This document shows positions 1-11,130 of a stretch of 64,000 nucleotides of DNA, in pieces. A program made the translations under genes and the position numbers. The notes under the pieces are model-generated. The model saw only the letters and a list, made by a program, of their open reading frames with translations, was not told where the DNA came from and searched no databases. Source of the DNA: Rhytidiadelphus loreus (taxonomy: Eukaryota; Streptophyta; Bryopsida; Hypnales; Hylocomiaceae); NCBI GenBank assembly GCA_947034895.1, contig OX344761.1, positions 37,460,863 through 37,524,862 on the forward strand. Direction: 5' to 3'. The stretch's first letter is position 1. Every line of letters begins with the position of its first letter.

Positions 1-1329
1 GCAATCGCAGAACCCCTTTTTTCTTCTAGTGTGTAGAGTCCATTGGCACCAAAAAATTACTTCTTGGATCCAAAGAGCCTTTTCTAATATCAAAAGTCTA
101 TCTAATGATATATCCAATAAATTAAGGGAGGGTCAATGGTATTAAGAAATGACTTCTTGAATTTGAAGTCTAGAGCCTTCTTTGGCATCAAGAGTCTATC
201 TAATGAGAAATGAAAAAAAAATGAAAAAAGCCTTTGGTACCAAAGAAAGTCTCCTTTGATCCATGTAGCCATTTAAGGTCCCTTACAACCTTCATTGAAA
301 AAGCTCTTAGGAAACAAGAAACGGCTTCTTGGAATTCAAGGAGTCGTCTTCATGTTCCAATGGAAGAGCCTATGGGAACAAAGTAGGGCTTTTCAAAATT
401 CAAGGAGTCTTCTTTGGAAGAGCCCTCTAGTATAAAAAAAAGCTCCTTGGAGTCAAAGAGCCCTTTGGGTTTCCTTAGATCCTTCATTAGGATAGCCCTT
501 GGAAACCAATGAAAGGCTTCTCAGAATATGATGAGCCTTCTTTGGCATTCAAAGAGTCTTATTTCAAAGAGCCCATTAGCACCAAAGAAAGGCTCATCGG
601 ATTCAAAAAGCCTATTGGGATTTCTTAGAGCCTAAATTGGAAGAGCCTTTAGAAACTAGAAGAAGGCTCCTCAAAATCCAAACAACCTTTTTGGGATTCC
701 AAGAAGCCTCCCTTGGTCTTGTAAAAACCTTTGGCACCAAAAATAGGCTCCTTGGAACCAAAGAGCCTTCCTTTGGTTCCGAAAAGTCTCCTTTGGTTTT
801 CGAGGAGCCTCCTTTACAAAAACTCTTTGACACCAACAATAGACTCCTCAAATTCAAGGAGCACTTTCTGTTCTTGAAAGCCTTCACTCAAAGAGCTTTT
901 GGGAACCAAGAGAAGGCTCCTCAAAACCGAAGAGCCTCCCTTGCAAGAACCCTTTGGCACCTAAAATAGGCTCCTCGAAATTGAGCAACCTTTTTTGTCC
1001 TTAAAATTCTTCATTGAAAGAGCCTTTGGAAACTGAGAGAAGGTTCCTTGGAATTGAGGAGCCTCCCTTGGTTTTCAAGGAGCCTTCCTTGCAAGAATCC
1101 TTTGGCACCTAAAATAGGCTACTCAGAATCGAGGAGCCTCCCTGCAAGAACTCCTTGGCACTAAAAATAGACTCTTTGGAATCGAGGAGCCTTCCTTGGG
1201 TTCCAAAGAGTCTCTCTTGCAAGAATCCTTTGGCACCAAAAATAGGCTCTTCAGAACCAAGGAGCCTTTTTTGTCCTTGAAAGCCTTCATTGAGAGAGCT
1301 TTGGAGAACCAAAAAAAGGCTCCTTGAAA

Positions 1330-1420
1330 CCGAGGAGCCTCCCTTGGATTTTGAGGAGCCTACCTTGGATTCCGAGGAGCCTCCCTTGGATTTTGAGGAG
1401 CCTCCTTTGGGTTCCAAGGG
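1330..1420. repeat. 21-bp tandem repeat inside the hairpin array
   Basis: Four consecutive 21-bp units, each close to GAGGAGCCTCCCTTGGATTT, lie here in perfect register. Because 21 is a multiple of three, they translate as a seven-residue repeat of the type EEPPLDF on the + strand and stay open on the - strand too. It is a local, more regular expansion of the surrounding module. Confidence 0.8.
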
Positions 1421-1634
1421 GCCTCTCTTGCAAAAACCTTTTGACACCAAAAATAGGCTCCTCGGAACCAAGGAGCCTTCACTACTAGAGAATGATGTTC
1501 AAATCAACAAAAAGTCAACAATTTTTTGTTGATTTGCATATTATATTGACTATTTTAACAATTTTTTGTTGATTGAGATAGTACAAAGTCCAAATGAACA
1601 AAAAAGTTAACACTTTCTTGTTAATTTTGGCAAT

Positions 1635-1760
1635 CTCTTTATACAAATGGGATGGTAGAAGGTAGAACAAACCATATGGGATATGTGAACCACTCATAGT
1701 CTTAATTTATATATCCCATATGGTTTGTTCTACCTTCTACCACTCCATTTGTATAAAGAG
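1635..1760. repeat. Foldback (inverted repeat) with 50-bp arms
   Basis: Bases 1635-1684 and 1711-1760 are reverse complements over about 50 positions, with only about two mismatches and a 26-base spacer. The core of each arm is ACCATATGGGATAT on the left and its complement on the right. Transcribed from either strand it would form one long, nearly perfect stem. No coding content is evident. It could be a small MITE, a foldback element or a small-RNA hairpin precursor; the sequence alone does not decide. Confidence 0.85.
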
Positions 1761-3670
1761 CTTGCTTTTCCCTTCTCCTCTATCATTGAAGTTACCTTTC
1801 TTCTATCATCAAGTTAATACAAACTTGTCTTCTTCTTTTTTATTAAAGTTTAAAAATTAATTAATTTTTTTTTCTATATGACAATTTTTGCCTATGTAGC
1901 ATTCACTATAGGGCTGATTTTTGGTTTGCTATGTGACGTTCATTTTTTGAGCACATATATAAATGAATTATTATTTTATATTTTTGACTTGATCACCTTA
2001 ACAAAATGGACTACAGTTTTTTGTTAAGTAATATCCAAGACAACGCGACCGAAGATACAAACAACATCAACACTTTTTTGTTGATTTCTTGTTATGGTGG
2101 TCACTATTTTTCTATTGGTTCTTCCTTGCAAGAATCCTTTGGCACCACAAAAAAGGCTCCTCGAATTCGAGGAGCCCTTTTTGTCCTTGAAAGTCTTCAT
2201 TAAGAAAGCCTTTGGGAACCGAAAGAAGGCTCCTCGGAATTGAGGAGCCTTTTTTGGGTTCTAAGGAGCCTTCCTTGATTTCCGAAGAGCTTCTCTTGCA
2301 AAAACCCTTTGGCACCAAAAATAGGCTCCTTGGAACCAAGGAGCCTTTTGGGGGTTCCAAGGAGCCTCCCTTGGAAGAATTCTTTGGCACTAAGAAAAGG
2401 CTCCTCAAATTCAAGGAGCCTTATAGGTCCTTTAGAGCCTTCATTGGAGAGCCCTTGAAAATCAAAGGAGGGCTCTTTAAAATCCGAGGAGCCTTCTTTG
2501 GAGGAGCCCTTTGGCACCAAAGAAAGTCTCCTTAAATTCAAGGAGCCTTTTGGATTTCCTTAAAGCTTTTATTGGAAGAGCCCTTTGGCACCAAGAATGG
2601 GCTCTTGGAAATCCAAAGAAAGGTTCCTTAGATCCGAGGAGCCTTTATAGGTGCCTTAGAGTTTCATTGGAGAGTTTTGGGAACCAAAGGAGGGATCTTT
2701 AGAATATAAAGAGCCTTCCTTGAGATTTAAGGAGCCTTACCTAGAAGAGCCCTTTGGCATCCAAAAAAAGATTTTGAATTTGAAGAGTCTATTGAGGTTC
2801 TTTAGAGACTTAATTGGGTGAGCCTTGGAACCCAAGGGAGGGATCCTCCAAATCCAAAGAGCCTTCCTTGGAAGAGCCCTTGGGTTCCAAAGAACCTTTT
2901 GAGGGAGAGTCTTTTTTGGTAAAGCTTTTTGGCAACAAAGAAGGGCTCCTCAAATTTAAGGAGCAATCCTTGTGAGAGGCCTTTTGCACAAAGGAAGGTC
3001 TCTACTCTATGTGGATACAAGGACTTCTTATATCCAAGGAATCTTCTTTGGATTCTTGAGGAGCCTTCTATGGCATCTAGAGTCTATATAATAACATACT
3101 AAAGAAAATATAAGAGAGTCTAAGTCCCTTGATACTAAGAAATTGCTCCTTGGATATGAGGAGCTTTTTTTGGCACCAAGAGTCTATGTAATGCCATACC
3201 AAAAACAAAAGAGAAAACCCTTTGGCACCAAGGAAGGGCTTTTTGACACTCATGAGATCTAGAGAGCCTTTCTTTAGCTTGAAGGGACCCTCACAAATCA
3301 TAATGAATTAGAGATCTTCAAATAATCATTTCTATAAATAGAAAAAGGTCCTTTAGCACCAAAAATTGTCTCTTTAGATCCGAGGAGTGAGGAGTCGTGT
3401 AATGAATAATTTTTTTTGTAGTTTTTAAATATTTGAAAAAAAATTTTAATTACAATTCTTATAATCCATGAAATTAATAGGAAGAGGGTCTTTCGCACCA
3501 AAAAATGGCTCCTTCCATCTAAGAAGCCATCTATTGCATAAAAAGAGTTTAATTTTTAAAAAAAAATTGAATTTAAAATCAAAATTGAAATTCTATGAAC
3601 TCCTCAAATTAATAGAGGGAAGGTCTTTTTGCACCTAAAATTGACTCCTTATATTTGAGGAGCCATTGAC

Positions 3671-5398
3671 TGTTTAGTAGTACCTAGATCTAGTAGCCCT
3701 ATTCCAACCCTATTCATCCCCTAATGATATCCGTCTAACAATTCATAGTCAAGACACATGTGTTTAGAATTGGTTAAATAATGGTCAATTGGAGTAGGTG
3801 ACATAGGCTTTATTGGACTAATTAGTTCAAGGTGGGAGTAGTATTTGACACCCTAAGAATGACTCAAATCATTTGTAAAATTATAAACATCAAAAGAATA
3901 CATACAAAAGGTATAATTTGTGCATTCCATGTGCATGGGAGTCATAAAAAAAATGAATGGAGAAAACGATAGGATTCTAAAGCATGTATTGCAATGTGTA
4001 AATAAGGCCTTCCCTAGATGGATGATATGGATGAAATTAATTCATACATCATCCCTATGGTAGTACTTTTTTTGTTGCAAGAGAGGCTAGACTATTATTC
4101 TTGGACTTAATTGTAACATTTGAAAGCTAAATCAACCACCTTAAAATAAAGATTTTTTTAACAATAAATTGATTTTCTTAAATTCTATTTGTAATAATTT
4201 ATATTTTAGTAATTTTGACATCACTATTTATGACTCTAACATGTCTATTTCTAGTTAACAAAAGTCTTATTGAGTGCTCAAATTTAAATGCTTGTCGCTC
4301 AACACTCATTGCTTGTTGTTCCCCGCTCTAGCGTTGTTGTCGAAGTCTGTACATATTCTCAGAATAATTAATAAACCAACATCTTCAATAAAGTAAAAGT
4401 TAGGTTCCAAAGCGAGTCATTATAAGAACAAAAAAACTAACCCCAATATATGGAGGGAAGCCTGAGGCTCATGAGGAGGTTGTGGAAAAAAAATTGGTCT
4501 ATAAAGTCAATGTTCTTTGATGAAAGGTTTTGAAATTACAAAAAGAAATAAATGAACCATTGTAGAATTGATTGTTACATTTCTTCGGATGAACCTTAAC
4601 AATATTCTTTGGTTGTAAGAACCCCTGAACCACAATCAAACTATAATATAGGATTAGTTATTACATTTCTCTAAATGAACCTTGAAGATGCTATTCGGTT
4701 TTGAGAAGCATTAACCCCTAAGTGCCTAAGCCTTTCCAAGTGTGTTTTTCCCATGAAAAAAGAACATGGGCTTATAGTTATCTCCATTGAAACAAAATGA
4801 TTTTTTTTCAAAATCTAACCATATGGATGTTTAAAGAGCGTGCTTATTAGTATGTACACCAATTTTGAGTGCAAAATTCCACAAGAGTTGTGAGATTATA
4901 ATAAGAGAAATGTATGTTTTCTATTTTTAATATGTTGTCCCTCTCCACAATGTTTCAGAAATTTGCACATAAAAGCTTTTTGAGATTAGAAGTGACATGA
5001 ACAACTACAAATTGTGTTAGCACACTAAAATACCCTTTCAAAAAACTTAATATCACTTGAAAAGCTATTAAACTCATTACACAATCCACCTTGCAATTGT
5101 TGAGATGCAATTTTTTTAATAAGTATAATTCACAAATAACTCCAAATCAACACTTGCTTGTTTAAATTTTCAATGGTGAAAATCATGAAAACACTTTACT
5201 CTTTCGATTGGGACCATTTTCAAAGCAAATGAATAAGTGGAAGTTTTTAGATCTCAAATCAAGTGAAATTGCTCAAAGTTGAAAAAGGAAGTAAAATTAG
5301 CAAGCTTTACTCTTCCACTAATGGACATAAATGGCTTTGGAGACCTCTCAACACTCAAATATGTACCTTTTTCAGTGAAAAATGAAAGTTTTGAATAG
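3671..5398. other. AT-rich intergenic stretch with a divergent direct repeat
   Basis: No credible gene is seen. The segment at about 4000-4340 is a diverged direct copy of 5635-5925. Both contain, in the same order, a GATGGATGAT motif, a phrase close to TGACTCTAACATGTCTATTT, and a GCTCAA/GCTCATTGCT-rich segment ending near a TCTAGCGT motif. The rest is AT-rich sequence without recognisable structure. Confidence 0.6.
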
Positions 5399-5520
5399 TT
5401 AACCCTAAAAACTGCCCCAAATGTTTTTTAAAACGGGCAAACGAATTTAATTGCCCACTTCAAAATGAGCCTGAAATTTCAGATCGACCATATATGGTCG
5501 ATGAGGCAGTTAGGGGTTAA
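5399..5520. mobile_element. 122-bp TTAA-flanked inverted-repeat element
   Basis: The unit starts with TTAACCCTAAAAACTGCC and ends with GGCAGTTAGGGGTTAA, so its ends are inverted repeats of about 16 bp bounded on both sides by TTAA. The middle holds a perfect 20-bp palindrome at about 5483-5502 centred on ATAT. It has no coding capacity. It shares the TTAACCC-type terminus with the larger elements at 19815-20812 and 37107-38038 and is probably a very small non-autonomous relative. Confidence 0.65.
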
Positions 5521-5634
5521 ACTAGCCTCAAAGTAGTTAACAAAGTTTTGTGGTCAACAATGCAAATATTAATGATTTTTGTAAATTTTTGTTTTTGAAA
5601 ATAAATATTCAAAAAATTCTACTATAATGTATAA

Positions 5635-5925
5635 ATCAAGCCTTTTTTGGATGGATGATGAATGAATGACATGGATGAAAGGATGTTCCTTCATGCAACA
5701 TTTGATTTCAACATTGATTATTTTAAATAAAAAATTTACAATTTTTTTTGCAATTTTTCCTATTTTGGGTTTCTAACATTACTATTTTGGAGTCCAGCAA
5801 TACTATTTATTACTCTGACATGTCTATTTTTAGTAAAAATCCTCGCAATGAATGCTCAAATCCAATTGCTCATCGCTCAAAGCTCAATGCTCATTGTTTC
5901 TTGCTCATATTCTAGCGTCGTTGCA
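5635..5925. repeat. Second copy of the 0.3-kb direct repeat
   Basis: This copy matches 4000-4340 in order and orientation, though with many substitutions. It ends immediately before the recognisable start of the LINE-derived sequence. Its nature is unknown; a decayed solo LTR or another short retroelement remnant is possible. Confidence 0.5.
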
Positions 5926-6059
5926 TTACAACCAGGATTAGTAAAGGTCCCAAGCCCAAGGAGAGGACGAAAGCAAATGTTGGGGTAAAGGTACTCCATT
6001 CAAATGGGAAGGTGTCAAGGAAAAATAAGGTGAATACAAAGGAGACGTAGTCAAAAATT

Positions 6060-7200
6060 CAACAACAACAATTGAATGCGATCGACAAAAGAGGAGAAAA
6101 GCCGATCAAGAGCCCCAAGGTGAACACAGAAGAAGCATCCAGCAGCTCTCCGGATCTCACCTGGGGTCGGAGAGAGTTGGAAGAAGAGAGCTCTAGAAGG
6201 TCGAGGCTACAAGGAAATTGGTTGGAAGCACAAAGCCAGGCGGAATTGGACTCGAGGGATATGAACATAGAGCCGGTTTTGTAGGAGCCAGATCCTATTT
6301 GGACCCCGAGAAGCAAGAACAAGTCTAAGCGCAACCCCTTTGAGCTAGAGGTAAAACTGCCTCTATTATAGCAGAATTTTGCATGCAGCTTTGGAGAGGG
6401 GGGGGAGCTAGCAGGAAACCCAGCCATTACCGACCCAAAATCCCTTTTAGGAGGAGGGGAAGTGGAAGGAAGGGGATTTCTCGGCGTTGGGAGCAGTATT
6501 TGAGGCCAAGAGGAAGGAGACTTCAGTTGAGGTCCCATGGAAGTTACATGACAAAAACCAGTCGAAGGCAAATTTTGGAATCAAAAGAAGGAAAGGTAGT
6601 CTACGCACCTCTCAGAGCTATGGTGGGATGCGTGGCCAAAAGGAGAACTACAAAAAGCATTTAATATCCCATCGTCTAGTTTTTCTAAGAGTGGGGAGAA
6701 GTTTTTCTCAGTTTGGCCGATAATTTGGAAGGAAACGGAGGAGGGCATAGTAGCACTCCTAGATGCAGAGAGCAGTGACAAAGGTTGCATCCCGACACCA
6801 TTGCAGTTAGAATTTGGGGAAGGGGATTGCTGTCAGGAATCCATACATGATATTATTAGAGCTGCAATTCGGGAGCACTTTAGGGCGAACGTTAAAAAAC
6901 CCTTGAAGCTGACAAGGTGGGATTCCATTCAATGGATGTCGCATTGGGATAGAAAGGGATAGAGCTTACATGGGTGGATACAGATACTAGACCCAGACAA
7001 CGGCCGATCCAAGGCAAATGCACTACTTCAAAGTTGGGCAGGCATGCAAACATTTCAAGAATTCACCAAGGAGTGGCAACCGGGCCAACAAGCCTTGCCA
7101 TGTCCGAAATCCAAATGAATGAAGACGAGAGTGGAAGCATGCTGCAAGTTGCTAAACATAGCCTTGAATTCAGCAATAGTGAGTCAGGGTGAGGCCAAAA
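6060..7200 (+). pseudogene. LINE ORF1-like remnant
   Basis: Coding-like sequence runs through here in more than one frame, with stops and shifts. A stretch from about 6650 reads as a conserved-looking segment (GEKFFSVWPIIWKETEEGI, then a VKKPLKLTRWDSIQW-like patch), followed by further stops. Position directly upstream of an endonuclease is what marks it as ORF1 of a plant LINE. No intact zinc knuckle is seen. It is non-functional. Confidence 0.55.
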
Positions 7201-7225
7201 CATCCAAAAAGAACTAATGGATTTA

Positions 7226-8006
7226 CAAGTGTCAATTGCGACCCTCAACATTAGGGGTGCAAGGGTCGGCACCCGAGGCTCACAAAACAGGTACATATAC
7301 GAAGAATTTTTGAACATATGGCAGATCCTCCCAAAGTGATATTGCTATAGGAACATTGGATGTCGGCAGACCGATGTAGGAAGAGGTGCCAGAGCATGCC
7401 TTTTGCAAGGGTATTAGGGCGTGGAACCCGGCAATGCAAAATGTTGGGGCAACACTAAGATGGCGCGCATGTACTGCGATCCTTGTGGCACAACAACTGA
7501 CGAATAGGGTTAAGCAACAAGGGGTCTTTCTGGAAGGAAGGGCCCAATTTTTCTACACTTCAACGGAGTCGGCGACAAGAGTGGAATTGTGGCATAGATT
7601 GGTAAATGCTAACATATTAGGAGACGGATACATCCTTGTAGGTGATTTTAATATGGTGGAGAGGGAGTCAAATAGAGTAGGTGGATCAGAGAAATGCACG
7701 ACTTCCAATAGAAGGGAAAAAGCCGCATGGACTCGGTTACTTCACCACTACGGACTCAAGGATGCATGGTCCTCAGATCACATCAGGAAAACGAATGAGT
7801 TACGATTCTCCTGGGATAACAACAAGAAAGGAAGCGATGACCAAGGAGCACGTATTGACAGGATATATGCGTCCATCTCTCTGTGTGAACAAAGGAGGGA
7901 CTTTGCGATACATTCATTATCCAAGATCTTGGACCACGCTCCAGTCCAACTAAAAATCTTTTCAAGAAGGAGACAGAGTGGCAGACTAAGAATATTTCAA
8001 TGTTAG
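7226..8006 (+). pseudogene. LINE apurinic-type endonuclease domain remnant
   Basis: The region encodes an endonuclease/exonuclease/phosphatase fold. An N-terminal LNIRGAR motif appears near 7235, and after at least one frameshift come GDFN (near 7643), a RIDRIY motif (near 7855) and a terminal DHAPV motif (near 7931). These are the metal-binding and catalytic signatures of LINE endonucleases, which nick the target DNA. The serine of the usual SDH motif is replaced by leucine. The frameshift and a stop near 7350 mean it is not translated as one protein. The stop at 8006 separates it from the linker that continues to about 8327. Confidence 0.8.
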
Positions 8007-8009
8007 ACG

Positions 8010-8332
8010 CCGAAGAAAAAGAGCTTTTGAGAGAGATTAATAAAGGCGTGGCACATCGGAGATAAACTTGAGGCAAGAGAATCATAGGCCGCTTGAATTT
8101 CGGAAGCACAGACATGAACTTGCGAAGAAGCGATTAGAATCTAGAAAGAGGACATGGTATGCAAATAACATGCGGAAAATAAAGCCTTAAGGAGATCAAG
8201 GCTGCAGAGATGGTAATGCAAGAGAGACTAGGACACGAGAGAGCGGCCCAGGACCTGAACGATGTAAAATCCAGGCTCTATGAGATTACGATGGAGGTTT
8301 TGAAAGATCAGTATCATGGGGCATCGGTGTCG
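8010..8332 (+). pseudogene. LINE linker between endonuclease and reverse transcriptase
   Basis: A broken coding stretch that reads as a charged helical linker, for example RLGHERAAQDLNDVKSRLYE from about 8222. It is cut off by the inserted element and resumes in the same reading frame sense at about 10367 with a KWLQKGDR motif, which is typical of the entry to a plant LINE reverse transcriptase. This continuity defines the insertion point. Confidence 0.65.
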
Positions 8333-10361
8333 TGTTGCAAATGCAGACATTATGTAGAATATGTATATATACATGATTTAGATAGATTTAAATATTTGTA
8401 GTGTTATAAATAAGATGACGTCATTTGAGGTGGCTTCAAGGTGACGCCTTCTCTTGCCAAATATATAGAGAAAGATTTATTTGAAGCCTTCATTTCATTT
8501 GATATTCTTCTTCGTGTTTTATTTAGATCATACTATGTTGAACTGGAGGATTTTTTTTAAGCCTCAAGATGAAGAATCTCAACTGGAGCGTAAGTTTGAA
8601 TTTTCTTTATTGCAATTGCCGAATCAGCCACAACTGCCACTAAATCTTTCATTGCTACATGGACGACCAGAAGATGAAGTTGAGCCATCTTGACCACCGA
8701 AACAACCTCGCGTAAAGAAACGATGGCACGGTAACCTTCAATGTGACGCTCGGGCATTGGTGATTTTATTGCAAGTTGAATGTGATGAACCCGACAGCCG
8801 TGAAGTAACATTTGAAGGATGTTTTGAGGGCTTAAATGACGAGCAGTACTATTGCATGGTGAGGCCTATCGAAGAGAGTCGTGGTCATCAATGATGGTTG
8901 AAAGGGCCAGTTAATCCCTTAACCAAGGTTGATTGTGTCGATTACGTTGTTGCTATCGTCAAACGCATCCTCAAATTCTTGCAGATGGAGTGACATTTCA
9001 ATTGAAGCTCTAATTTTTTACTTCTATTATATATATGTTGAATTTTAGTCCTTCATTCCATAATTGGAGTGATTTATTACAATAAATTTGTGTTTGTGAA
9101 GTAGTATGAGGGAAATATTTAAATAGTTTATCTTTTAGGTGAACTTGAAGTGAATTTCCTTCAAAGTTAAAGATAAAGAAATAGTTGTGGGGCCAAACAA
9201 GTGCTCAATTAGTCATGTTGTAGTTTTGGGAGTGAATTAGGGCTGACCCTATTTGTTTGTTTGGTTAGAGTGAAGATAAGGTGGAGAAAAGGTGAACACT
9301 ATTCATCTTCTCTTCCGTTGAGAGTTTAAGGAAGACCCGAATGTTTGAAGAGGAATTGCGTTGGGAGTTTGAAGAAGTTTGAAATGAAATTTGGAGTAGT
9401 TGTGTATCATGGTGTGTAGTCTCTAAATTGCTCTCACTTGCTTGATTTGGAGTTGTGAATCAAATGTTGTGCTAGTTTGAGTGGAGGGAGGTTTGTTGCC
9501 TTTGAAATAAAAAAGCAGAGACTTCGCCTAGCCATAAAAGACGGAAAAGTTCTTTATTTGCAATGATATTTAGATGAAGTGTAGTAAATTGTGTTAGCTT
9601 TTCATGAAGATATCACTCATTCTGTTTGGAGTTTGTATGAGTGAGTTGTGAGTGTGGAAGTGAAGGAGGATTTGCTGCCCTTTTTTTCTCAAGGCTGAAA
9701 CTTTGAACGGCCATAGAAGTTGTACAAAGTTTTAGAATTGCTTGAAATTTGGAAGAGAAGTAGAACTTTGTGTTAGCTTTTCAAAAAACTATCTTTCATC
9801 TCATTTGGAGCTGTAGAGTAATGGTGGAACTCAAACGAAGTTCAGCTTGAGAATTGAAAGTTGAAGTTGGAGTTTGAAGGAGGTGTTGAAGACTTGTGTG
9901 TGTGTGTGTGTGTGTGGTTTGTGGCTTTGTAAATTTTATTTTATTGTTGCGGGGGGTTGGTTTACACCAACACTAGCCTCATTTTGTGTTGTGGATGCGA
10001 CGAAGTGAGGTTAATTGCCCACATGGTCGAGACTTTTATGTTGTTCACACTAGTGAGGCAAGTTTGCTGGTCACTGTGGGTTTGAAATTTAGGATCCAAT
10101 CCCTCGGACGGTTCAACTCGTGATCAGGCCGTCTTGTTTTACACGTCCGAAGCTCATAGTTTCTTATCACCCTACCTTAACCTTTGGCCTATTTAAAAAC
10201 ACAACATGATAGGACAATGAGTAGCAGTTTGAAGATTCGAAGTTTCTACAAGTTACGAATTCATTTGTTGATTTATATCATCTTACGACCTCTTTCATTC
10301 CCAAGCCATTTTTGGTAGTAGACAGAATCCTCGTGATTTTCCGTGGTAAACGCTCTCAACA
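8333..10361. mobile_element. Probable solo LTR (about 2.0 kb) inserted into the LINE
   Basis: The inserted block starts TGTTGCAAATGC and ends CTCAACA, giving the TGTTG...CAACA ends typical of LTR retrotransposons. The flanks TGTCG (8328-8332) and TGACA (10362-10366) could be a decayed 5-bp target duplication. An alternative reading uses the CATCGG motif on both sides (8322-8327 and 10365-10370). The LINE reading frame is continuous when the block is removed. No gag or pol sequence is seen inside, so a solo LTR or other non-coding element is most likely. It holds a TATA-like AAATATATAG near 8460, a TG dinucleotide run at about 9896-9917 and diverged internal repeats containing TTGTGTTAGCTTTTCA near 9590 and 9770. 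Confidence 0.6.
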
Positions 10362-10366
10362 TGACA

Positions 10367-11130
10367 TCGGCAAAATGGTTGCAAAAAGGGGATCGGTGCA
10401 CAAAAGAGTTCTTCAATGCGTACAAAGATGCCCAACAGAGGACCACAATAGTCCAGTTACAAGTGGACGACAAACTTCTCACGGATCAAGGAACCAAGGC
10501 TGCAGCAGTAACGGAGTTTTACAAAAACCTTTATACAGAAGGAACAAAGACGTTGAAAGTGCTGGAGGCTCGCATGAAGGGGCTTGAAAGTGTGCCAAGG
10601 AATGTCTTGGAACAACACAATGTCAAATTAAGGGAAAAGGTTACACACAAGGAATTGCAGGAGGTGATCAAGGATCTTTCTTCGAGCCGGGTTGCGGAGG
10701 AGGACGGCATCCCCACAGACTTTTTCAGAGACTGTACAGAGCAGATTAAAAATCAGCTGTTGAGTGCGGTACAGGAGGTGTTGGAGACGGGTGTGCTCTC
10801 TAAAGAGCACAACAAAGGTATAATTATTTTACTACCCAAAGGGGGGGACTCTACCCTCATTAAAAACTTCAGACTAATCACGCTCCTCTTGTCTTTCTAC
10901 AAAGTCGTGGCAAAAATCTTCGCTAGACGATTGCAACACATACTACTTGAGATAATCAGACCAAATCAAACCGACTTTGTGAGAGGAGGAGCATAATAGA
11001 TAACATATTCTTGGTGCAGGAAGCCATGGAATATGTGGTAGAATCAAACCAAGAGCTAGTCTTGATGTTGCTAGACTTTGAGAAGGCCTATGATCGTATA
11101 TCATGGGCCTTTATGAAGAATACTGGGCGA
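10367..11130 (+). pseudogene. LINE reverse transcriptase N-terminal part
   Basis: From about 10367 the frame reads KWLQKGDRCTKEFFNAYK and continues through DGIPTDFF, IILLPKGGD, FRLITLLLSFYKVVAKI and RPNQTDFVRG, which are the successive motifs of a LINE reverse transcriptase. A one-base shift near 10993 moves the frame to IIDNIFLVQEAMEY and then LLDFEKAYDRISWAF, the motif carrying the first catalytic aspartate. The YADD box and the rest of the palm are absent, because the sequence jumps straight to the zinc-binding region at about 11110. The enzyme is therefore dead. Confidence 0.85.

Larger units (their letters stand above)
1..3670. repeat. Irregular array of hairpin-forming GGCTCC/GGAGCC repeats
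   Basis: This stretch is made of dozens of degenerate copies of short modules such as TTTGGCACCAAAAATAGG, GGCTCCTTGGAACC and CCAAGGAGCC. Adjacent modules are inverted with respect to each other: GGCTCCTTGG and CCAAGGAGCC are exact reverse complements separated by AA, as near 2325-2350. A second recurrent module resembles CTTCATTGAAAGAGCC and returns at irregular spacing (about 290, 485, 880, 1007, 1280, 2195, 2440 and 2570). The modules contain few stop codons, so open frames of 60-120 codons appear on both strands; these are composition effects and not genes. The array fades after about 3670 and continues off the left edge. An AT-rich block at about 1490-2100 interrupts it. I do not recognise the family. 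Confidence 0.85.

Noticed and set aside
612..2541. Many open frames of 60-120 codons on both strands
   Set aside because: They follow the repeat modules, overlap on opposite strands, and vary with the repeat units, so they are not genes.
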